Shown one piece after another: positions 1 to 8,316 of a DNA stretch of 36,616 nt. The stretch spans positions 1-36,616 of the forward strand of contig JALOCD010000038.1 in the NCBI GenBank assembly GCA_023228025.1, read 5' to 3'. The position numbers were made by a program, and so were the translations under genes. Source of the stretch: Prolixibacteraceae bacterium (lineage in GTDB: Bacteria; Bacteroidota; Bacteroidia; Bacteroidales; Prolixibacteraceae). Numbering within the stretch: position 1 is the first letter of the stretch; each line of letters starts with the position of its first letter. The notes under the pieces were generated by a model. The model was given only the letters and a program-made list of their open reading frames with translations, was not told the origin of the DNA and made no database searches.

Positions 1-904
1 TAAAAACCCCTAAAGCCGTCGAAAATCCCCCGGCCGTCATCCAGCTCAGCGCCTCAATCTGGGCGCCGATACTCTGGACCGCAATCGGCATGGCCCCCCA
101 GGGGGCGATGATCCTCGCAAGCGCCATCCCGAAGGAGGCAAAAAGGATGCTGTGGAGCGCAACCGGTGATCCTAACCTGATGATCTTTTTGAAGTATTCG
201 GCGCTTAACTCAAGACGCATTTTGATCTTGCCCAAAGCACTCTTACCTCTACCAATAGTGAATATAAATATCACCAATACAATTGTTTGCGAAATTACCG
301 TAGCAATGGCAGATCCATTGGAACCAAGCCTTGGGATAGGACCGAAACCAAAAATCAGGATGGGATTGAGTACTACATTGGCGATTAGTCCTATGGCATT
401 GATCCTGAAGGGCAATTTCGAATTGCCTGTCCCGTTGATGATTCCGGTGAAGGTTGGATTGGAATAATAGAGCAACGAACCGATGGCAATGATACGCGTG
501 TAGGAAATGGCTGAGCTCTCTACCGCTATATTTTGAACATGAAAAAGTGAAACAAGTTCAGGAGCAAAGAAATAGGTAACGGCACCGTAAAGAAGTGATA
601 AGGCTACCACAAGTGAAACAGCATTGACGGCATATGATTCGGCACTGACTTTATCTTTGGCGCCCAATGATTGGGATACACCAACTTCTGCACCAATCCG
701 TCCAATGAGCATCAAAGAGACCCCAAACCATGTAAAATAAGAGGCAATACCAACCGCAGCCACTGCATTGCTTCCAACCCTGCCAAGCCATAACATATCG
801 GTCAGGTTGTAGGCCATTTGTACAAAAGAGGTACCCAGGATAGGTATGGTCAGCCGAATGATCTGACTGGTAATTGGACCTTCTGTGAGATTTTTTACTT
901 TCAA
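1..904 (-). CDS. MATE family multidrug efflux transporter (C-terminus cut by window edge)
   Basis: Multidrug and toxin extrusion (MATE) inner-membrane antiporter, which expels cationic drugs in exchange for H+ or Na+. Translating the minus strand gives an open frame of about 301 codons up to the window edge. It contains the family-like stretches LTEGPITSQIIRLTIPILG near the N-terminus and GAQIEALSWMTAGGFSTAL near the cut end, with hydrophobic helices between. The start is taken as TTG at 904: an in-frame stop lies about 36 bases further upstream and there is no ATG or GTG between. This start sits directly on the repeat cluster at 905-1022, so the leader of this gene is made of repeats. The gene is divergent from the Sua5 gene. 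The family is clear; the substrate is unknown. Confidence 0.88.
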   Translation of the reverse strand, partial: MKVKNLTEGPITSQIIRLTIPILGTSFVQMAYNLTDMLWLGRVGSNAVAAVGIASYFTWFGVSLMLIGRIGAEVGVSQSLGAKDKVSAESYAVNAVSLVVALSLLYGAVTYFFAPELVSLFHVQNIAVESSAISYTRIIAIGSLLYYSNPTFTGIINGTGNSKLPFRINAIGLIANVVLNPILIFGFGPIPRLGSNGSAIATVISQTIVLVIFIFTIGRGKSALGKIKMRLELSAEYFKKIIRLGSPVALHSILFASFGMALARIIAPWGAMPIAVQSIGAQIEALSWMTAGGFSTALGVF

Positions 905-1022
905 GTGACTAAAGTGAACTAGCGTGACTAAAGTGAACTAAAGTACCTGGAGGCTAAGATGCCTAAGTCATGAGATCTTAACTTTAGGCACTTTAGTTCA
1001 CTCTAGGCACTCTAGGCACTTC
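903..1022. repeat. Intergenic cluster of short direct and inverted repeats (hairpin-forming)
   Basis: The gap between two divergent genes is filled with degenerate 9-10 base units. On the left they read AAGTGACTA, AAGTGAACTA, GCGTGACTA, AAGTGAACTA; on the right they appear inverted as CTTTAGGCA, CTTTAGTTCA, CTCTAGGCA, CTCTAGGCA. One pair of arms is a perfect 13-base match (932-944 against 990-1002). The centre has a smaller AGGC/GCCT pair. Transcribed in either direction this could fold into a long imperfect hairpin. It touches the TTG start of the MATE gene. It may be a dispersed genomic repeat or a regulatory structure; the window contains no second copy that I noticed. Confidence 0.7.
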
Positions 1023-1089
1023 TTCCGCTAAATTATATCGAAAAAAGCTATTTTTACTATCTGAAACCCAAAAATGCAAATTGTACTGT

Positions 1090-1704
1090 ATGCTAGTAAG
1101 GCTTTATGATGATAATCCGAATCAGAAGGAGGTCGATAGAATTGTTGAACTATTGAGAGATGGTGCAGTTATTATCTTTCCCACAGATACCATCTATGGC
1201 ATTGGCTGTGATATCACAAAGTCCAAAGCTGTAGAACGGGTGGCCCGTATAAAAGGTGTTAGGCCTGAAAAAGCGGATTTCTCCTTCATCTTGTACGATC
1301 TAAGCCAGATTTCGGATTATTGCCGCCCTTTCCCCAACTCCATTTTCAAACTTTTGAAAAAAAACCTCCCCGGCCCATTTACCTTCTTGATGCAAGCCAA
1401 TTCCAATGTTCCCAAACTTTTCAAAAACTCGAAGAAAAATATTGGCATCAGGATTCCTGAAAACAATATCATCCGGGCCATCGTAAAAGAACTTGGTAAT
1501 CCGGTATTGTCCACCTCAGTTCACCACGAGGATATTGTTTTGGAATACATTACAGATCCCGAACTCATTGAGGAAAACTATGGTCACCTGGTCGATCTGG
1601 TCATCGATGGCGGATACGGGGACAATCATCCTTCGACCATCGTTGATTGTACCTCCGGTGAAGCCGAGATTATCAGACAGGGTAAAGGAATTCTGCTGGA
1701 TTAA
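1090..1704 (+). CDS. Threonylcarbamoyl-AMP synthase, Sua5/YciO/YrdC family
   Basis: YrdC-fold protein expected to make threonylcarbamoyl-AMP from threonine, bicarbonate and ATP, the first step of t6A37 modification of ANN-decoding tRNAs in the cytoplasm. Signatures seen are IIFPTDTIYGIGCD (about residues 28-41), the RIKG..P...FSF segment, NLPGPFTFLM, and a C-terminal PSTIVDC. About 204 residues is normal for the single-domain form. I chose ATG 1090 (MLVRLYDDN); the in-frame TTG at 1081 is less likely and ATG 1074 is out of frame. It converges on comEC with a 52-base gap. The YciO subgroup is less well tied to t6A synthesis than YrdC/Sua5 proper, so the exact role is less certain than the fold. 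Confidence 0.9.
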   Translation: MLVRLYDDNPNQKEVDRIVELLRDGAVIIFPTDTIYGIGCDITKSKAVERVARIKGVRPEKADFSFILYDLSQISDYCRPFPNSIFKLLKKNLPGPFTFLMQANSNVPKLFKNSKKNIGIRIPENNIIRAIVKELGNPVLSTSVHHEDIVLEYITDPELIEENYGHLVDLVIDGGYGDNHPSTIVDCTSGEAEIIRQGKGILLD

Positions 1705-1756
1705 CGTATCTGCGCAGTCAGAATATCCATTGAATTATTTAGTCTACACGATTTTT

Positions 1757-3850
1757 TCACCTGTGGAAATACTGGCAAATAAACCGGTTTTTATTCTCAA
1801 AAGGAGAAGATTGAATGACAAGTTGCACGGAACTGTTAACATTGAATGAAGTAGTTGGATGGCGGGATTTCACCTCCATTTCAACCTCCTTTGATGCACG
1901 ATACAGCAAGATCCTGCACGTTGGCAAATCCATTTTTTGATCTGTTCCCGATTTTACCGCTCCAATCCAAACCAAATCTGCAAACATCTTTTTTGCCATT
2001 TCTTTCGGAGTTGCTGGTTCAGGTGTAGAAAAAATGATTGTTGCTCCTTTATAAAACACCATATTCCCTACGACACATAAACCTCTCTCCGTAATTCTCA
2101 GAGAATCAGAAATCTGAAACATAGCAGTATTTTTTATTCCCCTTTCCCCCAGATAGGGCCTTAAAACATACCCAATCTTTTCATCTGCATTTTCACACCG
2201 GTCATAAAGTACCACGGCGCTATCCTCTTTTGTCATGGCCATAGCCCGCATACCCGGAATGTTCAGAAAAATGATTTCTGAATTTGCCAATTGCCTGTAG
2301 GTCGCCAGAATATCTGTGGATAAGAGCAAAATTGCAAGCAAAAATACATTACGTAAACTCCTGAAATAATGGTCTTTGTAATAATTATACAACCACCAGC
2401 CAATGAAAAGAACGATGCAAATCTGAAAATAGGATGGATAGATTCCTTTAATAACCGCATGAGGAAGTGACTCTATAAAATTTACCGACAACAAAACCAT
2501 GCGGACCAACCAATCCAGCACAAAAGCGACAATTGCAGTTAAAAACCCCGATATTTGCGAAAACAAAACCACTGCGAAAGAGAGGTAAAGAATGGCAGTA
2601 ACCAAAGGAATGACAGCCAGATTGGCCAACCAGAAATAGACAGGGAACTGGTGAAAATACTGAAGTGTGAAGGGGAGCGTTCCTATTTGTGCCGCAAAAG
2701 TGACGGAGAGCAACAACCATATTTTGTCCAGTACACGGTTTTTAACATAGAGACGCTTGTACAACATTGGTTGAATAACGACTATCGATAAGACGGCAGC
2801 ATAGGAAAGTTGAAATCCAACATCCCTTATTATAGCGGGATCCCAAAAAATCAATAAAAAGGCTGAAACAGCCAGGGAGTTATAGATGTTGGCTTTTCGC
2901 TGGAATGTGTTGCCAATGACAACAAAAGTTAACATGACAGCTGCACGCAGGATGGATGCCGACATCCCGGTTACCAAGGCATATCCCCAAATTCCAATCA
3001 ACACCACAATGGTGTGAAGGAGAAATCCCAACTTCCGGCGTTTCAGAAATCGCAAAAAGAAATCAAAAATAATGAAGATTAACCCAACATTCATTCCTGA
3101 AACGGCAAGAACATGGATTACACCCGTGTTGGTAAAACTTTGCACCGTCTCCTTGTCAACCTCATCCCTTGCCCCAAATGAAATAGAGGATATCAATGGA
3201 ACTTGATCTTTCTGAATACCAGACCTGTAAAGAATTTCGATCAATTTCTCCCTTAAAACCAGGGCATGGCGATAAATATTCATCAGACTGTAGCCTTCTA
3301 ATAAATTGTATTGCCCCTCCCGAAGGAAAATTCGGTAACCTATCCCTCTATCATTTAAATAGCCACGATAATCAAATTCATATGGATTCCCATCATTTTC
3401 GACCAACTCGGGCAATCCGCCTATGCTGAAAATATCACCAGGTTTGGCACTTTTTACCACCAGGGATTTAGGGAGGTAAACCAGAATTTTCAAATCCGAA
3501 TTGACAAATTGACAAACAACCTGATAGGTTTTTGTCTTCTCGATGGGATAGTTATCAAGAACGACAAAATGGCGCTGTTTATTGAGAATTGGAAAATGAA
3601 TTTCCCTCTCCCTGCATCGAAGAATTCCAATAATAAGAAGGGCAAGAAATAAGATGGCAGCCCAAATGTGTTGCTTTTCAAATGTTATATCTTTCAACCA
3701 CAGCAGGGCGATTACGGCCAGTAAAAGCAGAACGATACAAGACAGTAGAGGAAAATAAACCCCGTAATGCCCCATGTAAATTCCCAGGCAAAGCGGGAAG
3801 AGTAATCTTACAAATGGTGCGGAAGTGAGTTGAAGCCCGGAAATAGTCAT
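1757..3850 (-). CDS. comEC: ComEC/Rec2-family DNA-uptake channel protein lacking the metallo-beta-lactamase tail
   Basis: Inner-membrane protein of the ComEC/Rec2 family, which moves single-stranded DNA into the cell during natural transformation. The 697 residues show N-terminal membrane helices, then a DUF4131-like region (about 30-190). The Competence domain follows, with the characteristic TGVIHVLAVSGMNVGLIF at about 240-257 and helices up to about 510. The last 190 residues have no HxHxDH metal site, so the nuclease-like metallo-beta-lactamase domain of Bacillus ComEC is absent, as is common in Bacteroidota. The gene lies 102 bases after def on the same strand, and a perfect 8-base hairpin (3849-3869) overlaps its start codon. 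Whether this organism is transformable cannot be told from one gene. Confidence 0.9.
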   Translation of the reverse strand: MTISGLQLTSAPFVRLLFPLCLGIYMGHYGVYFPLLSCIVLLLLAVIALLWLKDITFEKQHIWAAILFLALLIIGILRCREREIHFPILNKQRHFVVLDNYPIEKTKTYQVVCQFVNSDLKILVYLPKSLVVKSAKPGDIFSIGGLPELVENDGNPYEFDYRGYLNDRGIGYRIFLREGQYNLLEGYSLMNIYRHALVLREKLIEILYRSGIQKDQVPLISSISFGARDEVDKETVQSFTNTGVIHVLAVSGMNVGLIFIIFDFFLRFLKRRKLGFLLHTIVVLIGIWGYALVTGMSASILRAAVMLTFVVIGNTFQRKANIYNSLAVSAFLLIFWDPAIIRDVGFQLSYAAVLSIVVIQPMLYKRLYVKNRVLDKIWLLLSVTFAAQIGTLPFTLQYFHQFPVYFWLANLAVIPLVTAILYLSFAVVLFSQISGFLTAIVAFVLDWLVRMVLLSVNFIESLPHAVIKGIYPSYFQICIVLFIGWWLYNYYKDHYFRSLRNVFLLAILLLSTDILATYRQLANSEIIFLNIPGMRAMAMTKEDSAVVLYDRCENADEKIGYVLRPYLGERGIKNTAMFQISDSLRITERGLCVVGNMVFYKGATIIFSTPEPATPKEMAKKMFADLVWIGAVKSGTDQKMDLPTCRILLYRASKEVEMEVKSRHPTTSFNVNSSVQLVIQSSPFENKNRFICQYFHR

Positions 3851-3869
3851 GTGAATCGGGAATTCACAT
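3849..3869 (-). promoter_or_regulatory. comEC: Perfect inverted repeat overlapping the comEC start codon
   Basis: Arms ATGTGAAT (3849-3856) and ATTCACAT (3862-3869) are perfect complements with a five-base loop. In the minus-strand transcript the hairpin ends inside the AUG at 3850-3848, so two bases of the start codon would be paired. It could lower comEC translation or mark an operator; chance is also possible. Confidence 0.35.
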
Positions 3870-3952
3870 CAAGTTACGGGATTTGCACGAGAAAAGGAAA
3901 AAATGGACATAATATATTCCTGTTCCCAAAATCAAGGAACTCGCCGAAAAAA

Positions 3953-4510
3953 CTAGAGCTTGGGAACTTTCACCCGATAGGAAGCATTTGTTATTCCCTT
4001 GGAAATTTCAGTCAGTCGGCGCTTGAGCAGACGCTTTCTCAGGGGAGAACAATGATCGGTAAACATCACTCCATCCAGATGATCATATTCGTGTTGCAAC
4101 ACCCTTGCAGTATAACCTCTATACACTTCATTGCGAGCGGTTCCGTCAGGATCGAGATATTCTATGCGGATGTAATTTTTTCGATATACCTCTTCATGAA
4201 TTCCGGGAATACTAAGACAACCCTCTTCCATCAGCTCCTCATCCCCGCTTCTTTCAACAATTTTGGCATTGATAAAAGCCTTACGAAAGCCGACAAGCGA
4301 AGGTTCGTCCTTATGAAGAGGGGACAAATCAACCACAAAAATCCGGATGGACAATCCTACCTGGGGAGCGGCAAGGCCAACCCCTTCGGCATTGTACATG
4401 GATTCGAACATATTTTCGATCAATTCTGAAAGACCTTCGTATTTCAGATCAATATTTTCGGCTACCCTCCTTAAAACAGGATCACCATACAATGTAATTG
4501 GCAATATCAT
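3953..4510 (-). CDS. def: Peptide deformylase
   Basis: Metallohydrolase that removes the N-formyl group from the initiator methionine of new proteins in the cytoplasm. All three family motifs are present: GVGLAAPQ (residues 43-50), EEGCLS (about 95-100, metal ligand Cys98) and QHEYDH (139-144, ligands His140 and His144 with catalytic Glu141). The length of 185 residues is usual. The start ATG lies three bases after the ruvX stop, so the two genes are almost certainly co-transcribed. Nothing looks broken or unusual. Confidence 0.97.
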   Translation of the reverse strand: MILPITLYGDPVLRRVAENIDLKYEGLSELIENMFESMYNAEGVGLAAPQVGLSIRIFVVDLSPLHKDEPSLVGFRKAFINAKIVERSGDEELMEEGCLSIPGIHEEVYRKNYIRIEYLDPDGTARNEVYRGYTARVLQHEYDHLDGVMFTDHCSPLRKRLLKRRLTEISKGITNASYRVKVPKL

Positions 4511-4512
4511 AC

Positions 4513-4929
4513 TTACATATACTTTTTTTGTTCAAGGAAGGATTGTAAAAGAATGGTGGCGCTAACCCCATCAATGGTTCCTTTGTTCTGTCGCTGGCCC
4601 TTGCGCAACCCGGCATCAATCATAGTTTGAAATGCCATTCTTGAACTAAACCTTTCATCAACCAACCTGATCTCCTTCTCATATTTCTTCCGAAAATTTT
4701 GCACAAATGGGTTGATGAACCTCAATGCCTCAGAAGGTTGATTATTTAGTTGCACAGGATAACCTACCAAAACCAGATCAACCTCCTCCTTCGCAAAATA
4801 GTCGTCCAAAAATTTCCAGATCAAATCTGCTTCAACGGTATCCAATCGGGTCGCAATCAGTTGCAATGTATCTGTCACTGCCACTCCTACCCTTTTTTTG
4901 CCGTAATCGATGGCCATGATCCTTCCCAT
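4513..4929 (-). CDS. ruvX: Putative Holliday junction resolvase / pre-16S rRNA nuclease YqgF
   Basis: Small RNase H-fold nuclease of the YqgF/RuvX family, proposed to process the 5' end of 16S rRNA and/or resolve recombination intermediates. It opens with MGRIMAIDYGKKRVGVAVTD, carrying the first catalytic Asp. A central LVGYP segment and VDERFSS near residue 100 (second acidic site) follow, then a C-terminal DGVSATILLQ with another Asp. I prefer the ATG at 4929 (138 residues) over 4941, because the MGRI...DYG start fits the family and a -7-like box lies only about 20 bases upstream at 4950-4957. It is the first gene of a ruvX-def pair, possibly continuing to comEC. Confidence 0.93.
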   Translation of the reverse strand: MGRIMAIDYGKKRVGVAVTDTLQLIATRLDTVEADLIWKFLDDYFAKEEVDLVLVGYPVQLNNQPSEALRFINPFVQNFRKKYEKEIRLVDERFSSRMAFQTMIDAGLRKGQRQNKGTIDGVSATILLQSFLEQKKYM

Positions 4930-4949
4930 ACCTTCTCTCAATTTCCCGT

Positions 4950-4981
4950 CAAAGATAGTAGTTTCAAAAATCTTAAAAAAA
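4950..4981 (-). promoter_or_regulatory. Possible Bacteroidota-type promoter for ruvX-def
   Basis: Read on the minus strand, TATCTTTG at 4957-4950 matches the Bacteroidota -7 consensus TAnnTTTG exactly. About 20 bases upstream is TTTT, three of four bases of the -33 TTTG element. A transcript starting just downstream would have a very short leader before the ATG at 4929. Position and -7 match support it; the weak -33 box does not. Confidence 0.4.
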
Positions 4982-5027
4982 TGCAGGAATATTTGTAATG
5001 CATAAGGATAAGTTAATACAAATTAAG

Positions 5028-5068
5028 AAACATTTAACACTTGGAAACGTTTTTAGTGTAAAATGTTT
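5028..5068. promoter_or_regulatory. Operator-like inverted repeat upstream of the tetR-efflux operon
   Basis: Arms AAACATTTAACACT (5028-5041) and AGTGTAAAATGTTT (5055-5068) are complementary at 13 of 14 positions around a 13-base centre that itself contains GGAAACGTTTT. It lies 39 bases before the likely tetR start at 5108, where autoregulating TetR proteins usually bind. I infer it is the operator of this regulator; it could also affect the divergent ruvX promoter. Confidence 0.55.
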
Positions 5069-5107
5069 CCTTTTTTTGTACTCAAAATTAATTTGAATTT
5101 CAGAGTA

Positions 5108-5761
5108 ATGGATAAGGAGGATTTACACAAGGAGCGATTTAATGAATGGGTTGAACCGATTAAGAAACTCTTCTATGCATATGGATTGAAGAACCTAAGC
5201 ATGGATGACTTAAGCCGCAGTTTAGGCATTTCAAAAAAGACACTCTATACCTATGTCAAAAATAAAGAGGACCTGATTGAAAAAATATTCCTGCATGAGG
5301 AGTCAATCGTGTTCAGAAAAAGTGAAAAAATTGACGACATTTCCATCAATGCAATTGAGAAATTATTGCTTATCAGTCAGTTGATACACGATGAATTGAA
5401 ACAAATTAATCCAATGATTCAATTCGAGATGAAAAAATATTATCCGGCAATTTTTGAGTCCTACATGGAGAAAAAGAGGGTCTTTGTTTTCGAAGGGATG
5501 AAAATCAATATGCAACAGGGGATTTCGGAAAAATTATACCGGGACGACATCAACATCGACCTGGTCGCGACCATTTACCTGAACAGTTTTATCGAGCTCC
5601 ACAATTCGGATGTCTGTAGAATACTGGATGTAGACTTTCTTAAGATTTTTGAAGTGATGTTTGAAAATCACATCAGGGCCATCTCAACTCCAACCGGGAT
5701 CGCCTATTTTGAGTCAAGAAAAAACGATATTCTGGAATATATTAACACAAATAAAAAATAA
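5108..5761 (+). CDS. TetR/AcrR family transcriptional regulator
   Basis: Predicted repressor that releases DNA when a small ligand binds. Residues 1-60 form the TetR helix-turn-helix: an F..YGLKNLSMDDLSRSLGIS segment, then KKTLYTYVKNKEDLI, a typical recognition helix. The rest is helical and poorly conserved, as expected of a ligand pocket. I start at ATG 5108 (MDKEDLHKER, 217 residues); the longer frame from 5063 would begin inside the operator-like repeat and adds an untypical hydrophobic tail. It ends five bases before the tolC gene, so it is the first gene of the efflux operon and very likely its regulator. The ligand is unknown. Confidence 0.92.
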   Translation: MDKEDLHKERFNEWVEPIKKLFYAYGLKNLSMDDLSRSLGISKKTLYTYVKNKEDLIEKIFLHEESIVFRKSEKIDDISINAIEKLLLISQLIHDELKQINPMIQFEMKKYYPAIFESYMEKKRVFVFEGMKINMQQGISEKLYRDDINIDLVATIYLNSFIELHNSDVCRILDVDFLKIFEVMFENHIRAISTPTGIAYFESRKNDILEYINTNKK

Positions 5762-5766
5762 GAATT

Positions 5767-7101
5767 ATGTCATTTCCTAACCGTTATCAACTTTTGATAA
5801 CCATTATTTCACTTTTCCTTGGCGTTGCAAGCGCAGTGGCCCAGGATACATTGCACCTCTCTTTACAGGAGGCAAGACGTTTGGCATTTGAAAACAACAC
5901 CAACATCAGGAATTCCAATTTGGATATGGAGATTGCAAGAAAGAAAATATGGGAAACCACAGCCATTGGATTGCCGCATATCGATTCGAAAGCTGCCTAC
6001 CAATTTCTCCCCAACGTACCATCGTTGCCACCCGGCACCATGGGGCCGGGAACACCAGCTATTGAACTTGGGGTCAAGAACAATGTCACTTTCGATGTAA
6101 CTGCCTCCCAGCTACTTTTCAACGGATCCTATCTTGTCGGTTTAAAAGCCATGAAAACCCTTTACCAACAGACAAACGAGAGTACCGAAAAAATAGTACA
6201 GGATGTTAATGAGTCGGTAATAAATACCTACTACATGATTCTGGTTGCCGAAGAGAGCCTCAAAAATCTTCAAAAGAACCTCGACAACGTGAAAAAGACG
6301 GAATATGAGATCACAGAGATGAACAAACAGGGCTTTGTTGAAAAAACGGATGTTGACCAACTCGAACTTACTGCCAATAACCTGAAAAATGCGATGAATC
6401 AGGTAAAAGGCAATTTAGATGTAGCCAACAAACTTTTCAAAATAATTGTGGGCCTGGATGTGAATAAAAACGTTGCTTTGACCGAATCGCTTAGCGCTGG
6501 TCAAGAGCTACCTGTAACCATTACTGCATTGGTCAATGAACCTTTTAACATTGATAAAAATATTGACTACCGTATCATAAAAACGGCTACTGCCCTTTCA
6601 AAACTGGAATACCAGAACGCCATAGCAGCCTATATGCCTGTGATTGCAGGATTCTATAACCATACAGAAAAGGCAAATAAACCTGCCTTTGATTTTTCAG
6701 TGAAAGATGTCCTTGGGATCAATGTTAGCCTGCCTATTTTCAGCAGTGGGCAACGTATGGCCACAGTTTCACAGAAGAAACTGGCCATCAGCAAAATGGA
6801 TAATACCAAACAGCTCATGTACAACAACCTGCTGATGCAAGCGGATCAATATCAGACAGATTTAAGGCTAAAATTCGAGAAGTATGAAATCCAAAAGAAA
6901 AGTCTGACCCTTTCTGACGAAATATACCAGCGAACACTCGAAAAGTATAAAAACGGGGTATCTTCCAGCATGGACCTGACAACCACCCAAAATCAATATC
7001 TTGCAAGCCTTTCCAGTTATTATCAGAGTATTTATGACCTGGTGACAGCCAAAACAAAATTGGAAAAATTGTACAACATCAACCAGGAGATCAATAAATA
7101 A
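5767..7101 (+). CDS. TolC-family outer membrane efflux protein
   Basis: Outer-membrane channel of a tripartite efflux pump. It begins with a cleavable signal peptide (MSFPNRYQLLITIISLFLGVA, cut after about residue 25 at SAVAQ) and then LSLQEARRLAFENNTNI, the usual opening of an OEP repeat. Long amphipathic helices occupy about 140-230 and 340-435, matching the two helical hairpins of a TolC protomer. 444 residues is normal. It follows the TetR gene by five bases and precedes the adaptor gene by 81 bases. The channel partner is presumably the adaptor and pump just downstream. Confidence 0.94.
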   Translation: MSFPNRYQLLITIISLFLGVASAVAQDTLHLSLQEARRLAFENNTNIRNSNLDMEIARKKIWETTAIGLPHIDSKAAYQFLPNVPSLPPGTMGPGTPAIELGVKNNVTFDVTASQLLFNGSYLVGLKAMKTLYQQTNESTEKIVQDVNESVINTYYMILVAEESLKNLQKNLDNVKKTEYEITEMNKQGFVEKTDVDQLELTANNLKNAMNQVKGNLDVANKLFKIIVGLDVNKNVALTESLSAGQELPVTITALVNEPFNIDKNIDYRIIKTATALSKLEYQNAIAAYMPVIAGFYNHTEKANKPAFDFSVKDVLGINVSLPIFSSGQRMATVSQKKLAISKMDNTKQLMYNNLLMQADQYQTDLRLKFEKYEIQKKSLTLSDEIYQRTLEKYKNGVSSSMDLTTTQNQYLASLSSYYQSIYDLVTAKTKLEKLYNINQEINK

Positions 7102-7182
7102 TAATATTCACCTGCTTGGATATTTTCTTACCAAAGGAAATTTAGAAAGTAAATCAAGAAATTAACAAAAAATAAGCATCAA

Positions 7183-8298
7183 ATGAAAAACGCATTGTTT
7201 ACCCTGGCCATCCTTGCCACACTGGTCGCTTGCAATCAAAGCAACAACAAAAAAGGAGAATTGGAAAAATTAAAAACAGAACGTGAAATTCTGAATACCA
7301 AAATTTCAAAACTTGAAGCAGAAATCAACCCAAATCAACAAAAGGTCGATAAGGCAATCCAAGTGAAGACTTCAAAACTCGAAACGACTCAATTTAACCA
7401 CTTCGTTGAAATACAGGGTGTTGTTGATGGTGATCAAAATGTTTCTGTTAGTCCTCAAATAGGCGGAGTGGTGACCAATGTTTATGTAAGGGAAGGATCG
7501 ATTGTCAAAAAAGGTCAGATTTTGGCCACCATTGATGCGGAAGTCCTGAAACAATCTGTGGAAGAGGTTAAAACACAACTGGATATGGCCAACATCATCT
7601 ACGAGAAACAGAAAAATCTCTGGGACAAGAAAATTGGTAGTGAAGTCCAATTCCTCCAGACCAAAACAAGCAAAGAGTCGCTCGAAAGAAGAATCAAAAC
7701 TTTGCAGGAGCAAATCTCCATGGCCAATGTCGTTTCTCCCATTAGTGGATCGGTAGAAAGCGTCCCATTGAAAGTTGGACAAATGGCTTCGCCAGGACTA
7801 CCCACCTCTGTCATTAGGGTAATCAACATGTCATCTGCAAAAATCACGGCAGAAGTTTCCGAAAATTTTGCCTCAAGGATCAAAAATGGCAACCAGGCCT
7901 TTGTACGCTTTCCTGATCTTGGTAAAGAGATAGAATCGAAACTTAGCTTTACCAGTCGGTTCATTGATCCGTCCAACCGTACTTTCAAAGTAGAATGCCG
8001 CTTTTCGACCAATGACATTGAGCTTAGGGAAAATATGATTGCCTATGTAAAAATCAAAGATTATACCAGCGAAACAGCCATGGTACTGCCAGTAAATCTT
8101 ATTCAGAGCAATCAGTCTGGAAAATTTGTCTACGTTGCCGCCAAACAAGGGGATAAATTTTCAGCCGTCCGTAAAATCGTGACAACCGGCATGGATTACA
8201 ATGGTCAGACTGAAATTATTTCAGGTCTTGCATTGGGCGATCAGGTTATAACTGCCGGATACCAGAACCTGAAAGAGGGTGAAGCTGTCATTTTCTAA
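7183..8298 (+). CDS. RND efflux periplasmic adaptor (membrane fusion protein), lipoprotein
   Basis: Links the inner-membrane RND pump to TolC. The signal peptide ends in a lipobox LVAC with Cys17, so the protein is predicted to be lipid-anchored. Residues 25-55 form an extra heptad-like coiled coil before the barrel-sandwich domain. The split lipoyl halves are seen as VSPQIGGVVTNVYVREGSIV (about 88-107) and NVVSPISGSVESVPLKVGQ (about 182-200), with the helical hairpin between them. A beta-barrel and C-terminal membrane-proximal domain follow (GLALGDQVITAGYQNLKEG). 371 residues is usual. It lies 18 bases before the pump gene. Confidence 0.94.
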   Translation: MKNALFTLAILATLVACNQSNNKKGELEKLKTEREILNTKISKLEAEINPNQQKVDKAIQVKTSKLETTQFNHFVEIQGVVDGDQNVSVSPQIGGVVTNVYVREGSIVKKGQILATIDAEVLKQSVEEVKTQLDMANIIYEKQKNLWDKKIGSEVQFLQTKTSKESLERRIKTLQEQISMANVVSPISGSVESVPLKVGQMASPGLPTSVIRVINMSSAKITAEVSENFASRIKNGNQAFVRFPDLGKEIESKLSFTSRFIDPSNRTFKVECRFSTNDIELRENMIAYVKIKDYTSETAMVLPVNLIQSNQSGKFVYVAAKQGDKFSAVRKIVTTGMDYNGQTEIISGLALGDQVITAGYQNLKEGEAVIF

Positions 8299-8316
8299 TC
8301 GACAAATAATAAAAAT

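Noticed and set aside
1757..2330. Missing metallo-beta-lactamase domain of ComEC as a truncation
   Set aside because: The C-terminal region is present but different, and this form is usual in Bacteroidota.
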